Shown here one piece after another: positions 23,784 to 24,561 of a stretch of DNA of 24,561 nt. Below the pieces are notes generated by a model that worked only from the letters and a program-made list of their open reading frames with translations, had not been told where the DNA came from and ran no database searches. Within the stretch, counting starts at the first letter, position 1. Each line of letters begins with the position of its first letter. Location: the NCBI GenBank assembly GCA_002394125.1, contig DGSY01000124.1, positions 1-24,561 of the forward strand, given 5' to 3'. This DNA comes from Ruminococcus sp. UBA4350. Its GTDB lineage: Bacteria > Bacillota > Clostridia > Oscillospirales > Ruminococcaceae. A program made the position numbers and the translations under genes.

Positions 23784-24397
23784 CAGTCGATGCCGGGGGC
23801 TTTCGTACCGCAGACAGCGCAGAACAGTGCATCGGGCGCGAGAACCTCTCCGCAGTTCGGGCAGACGGACTGCACCGGAGCCGCGGGCTGCGCGGGTGCA
23901 GCAGGCTGTGCGGGCGCGGAATCTCCGCCGATCTTATTGCCGCAGGATGCGCAGAAAACCGCATCCGGCGCGAGCGCTTCGCCGCAGATCGGGCAGACCG
24001 GCTGGACAGAGGGCTGCGGAGCCGGTGCCGGAGCGGGTGCCGGTGCAGGCGCACCGCAGCCCGGGCAGAAGCGGGAGCCGACAACGATCGCGCCGCCGCA
24101 CTGCGGGCAGATCAGCGTACCCTCGAGAATTTCCAGCTCATGACGCTTTTCCGCGATGGATGCCTGAAGCTCCTTCACGGCTGCAAACATTTCGGCATAC
24201 GGGGAATCCGTCTTCTCGCCCTGCTCCTCAAAGCAGCGGGCGCCGATATCGCAGAAGCGGTTGCGCAGCTCATTTTCGAGCGCAGAGATATCGCGGCGCA
24301 GACGGTTTTTGTCTGCGTATGTTTTTGTATTGTCGGAGACCTGCTTGACTGTCCGGGAAACGGAAGATGCAAATTTATCAATGAATTCCAGTGCCAT
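23783..24397 (-). CDS. Coiled-coil protein with three double-CxxC zinc ribbons
   Basis: 204 residues. An N-terminal charged helical part (about 1-93) looks like a coiled coil with heptad-like runs such as LRRDISALENELRNRF. It is followed by three CxxC...CxxC zinc ribbons: CPQC/CPGC (97-114), CPIC/CASC (135-152) and CPNC/CAVC (179-196). Ala/Pro-rich linkers (115-133 and 160-176) separate them. Ribbons two and three share most residues of a VCPxCGE-x-LAPDA-x-FCA unit and look like a recent duplication. There is no signal peptide or membrane segment. The function is unknown; such proteins can act as protein- or RNA-binding adaptors. AGGAGG (minus strand 24412-24407) sets the start. It is the first gene of the isoprenoid operon. 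Confidence 0.85.
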   Translation of the reverse strand: MALEFIDKFASSVSRTVKQVSDNTKTYADKNRLRRDISALENELRNRFCDIGARCFEEQGEKTDSPYAEMFAAVKELQASIAEKRHELEILEGTLICPQCGGAIVVGSRFCPGCGAPAPAPAPAPAPQPSVQPVCPICGEALAPDAVFCASCGNKIGGDSAPAQPAAPAQPAAPVQSVCPNCGEVLAPDALFCAVCGTKAPGID

Positions 24398-24420
24398 GAT
24401 CGTTTACCTCCTCTTTTTCA

Positions 24421-24432
24421 GCGCATCTGCGC
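24421..24432 (-). other. Small leader hairpin
   Basis: GCGCA-TC-TGCGC, a 5-bp inverted repeat in the short 5' leader of the zinc-ribbon operon, between the -10 and the ribosome site. No assigned role. Confidence 0.35.
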
Positions 24433-24440
24433 TTTTCCAT

Positions 24441-24469
24441 ATTATAACACAGTCTCCTTTTTTTGTCAA
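24441..24469 (-). promoter_or_regulatory. Consensus promoter of the zinc-ribbon/ispD/ispF operon
   Basis: On the minus strand TTGACA (24469-24464), a 17-nt spacer, TATAAT (24446-24441): both boxes are perfect. The -35 lies 7 nt from the end of repeat copy B. Confidence 0.92.
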
Positions 24470-24476
24470 CCGGCGG

Positions 24477-24561
24477 GTCGGCAGGGCCGACAGCCGTTTC
24501 CCTTCGGCATGGTTTCGCGGAGCATACCAGTTTCGTCGCTGTTACGGCACTGATCGTGCCT
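24477..24561 (-). repeat. Dispersed repeat, copy B (cut by the window edge)
   Basis: Reverse-complement match to 5447-5531, 72 of 85 positions by eye, continuing to the last base of the window. It begins with the same palindrome, GTCGGCAGGGCCGAC. Relative to the downstream gene (zinc-ribbon protein, minus strand) it points the same way as copy A points relative to lysA. Confidence 0.8.

Noticed and set aside
1..24561. tRNA, rRNA, transposase, phage or toxin-antitoxin genes
   Set aside because: None was recognised on either strand; apart from the intergenic repeat the segment looks like stable chromosome.

Overview
The window looks like a chromosomal segment of a Gram-positive, cellulosome-forming gut or rumen bacterium close to Ruminococcus (Oscillospiraceae). 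The grounds are the two secreted multi-modular plant-cell-wall enzymes carrying type I dockerins, lysine/peptidoglycan synthesis through LL-DAP aminotransferase (DapL), an MEP isoprenoid pathway, Firmicutes-type AGGAGG ribosome sites and consensus sigma-A promoters. Base composition is clearly GC-rich, which is high for R. albus or R. flavefaciens, so the species is left open.

Layout, left to right. (1) 1-5191 (+): a 5'-truncated carbamoyl-phosphate synthase large subunit (CarB) whose reading frame continues without a stop into a complete diaminopimelate epimerase (DapF), followed after 1 nt by dapL. (2) 5192-5562: a hairpin-rich intergenic element; part of it recurs at the right edge of the window. 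(3) 5563-6831 (+): a divergent LysA-type decarboxylase, completing a DapL-DapF-LysA lysine branch. (4) 6928-10825 (+): a five-gene NAD salvage operon, nrtR - NMN adenylyltransferase-like - pnuC - pncA - pncB, with a strong promoter overlapped by an inverted repeat that is a candidate NrtR operator; it ends at a bidirectional terminator.

(5) 10918-17714 (-): two large secreted enzymes with separate promoters and long leaders. One is a double CE12-like SGNH esterase with an internal dockerin and a carbohydrate-binding-like module. The other is CBM22-GH10-CBM22-dockerin-GH43-CBM6, a xylanase joined to an arabinofuranosidase/xylosidase. (6) 18019-20208 (+), divergent from the xylanase: a cytoplasmic regulator with a LacI/periplasmic-binding-protein-like sensor, a GAF-like middle, a degenerate GGDEF domain and a C-terminal AraC DNA-binding domain. 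It is the obvious candidate regulator of the two xylan/pectin enzymes.

(7) 20304-21852 (-): a membrane-anchored phosphodiester glycosidase (NAGPA-like) translationally coupled to a small four-helix membrane protein. (8) 22010-24397 (-): an operon of a coiled-coil/triple zinc-ribbon protein, ispD, ispF and an isochorismatase-family hydrolase, driven by a perfect TTGACA-17-TATAAT promoter next to the second copy of the intergenic element.

The most unusual items are the CarB-DapF fusion (with a possible internal start), the sensor/dead-GGDEF/AraC regulator facing a cellulosomal xylanase, the internal placement of dockerins between two catalytic modules in both enzymes, and the oriented intergenic repeat. 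No tRNA, rRNA, CRISPR array or transposase was seen.
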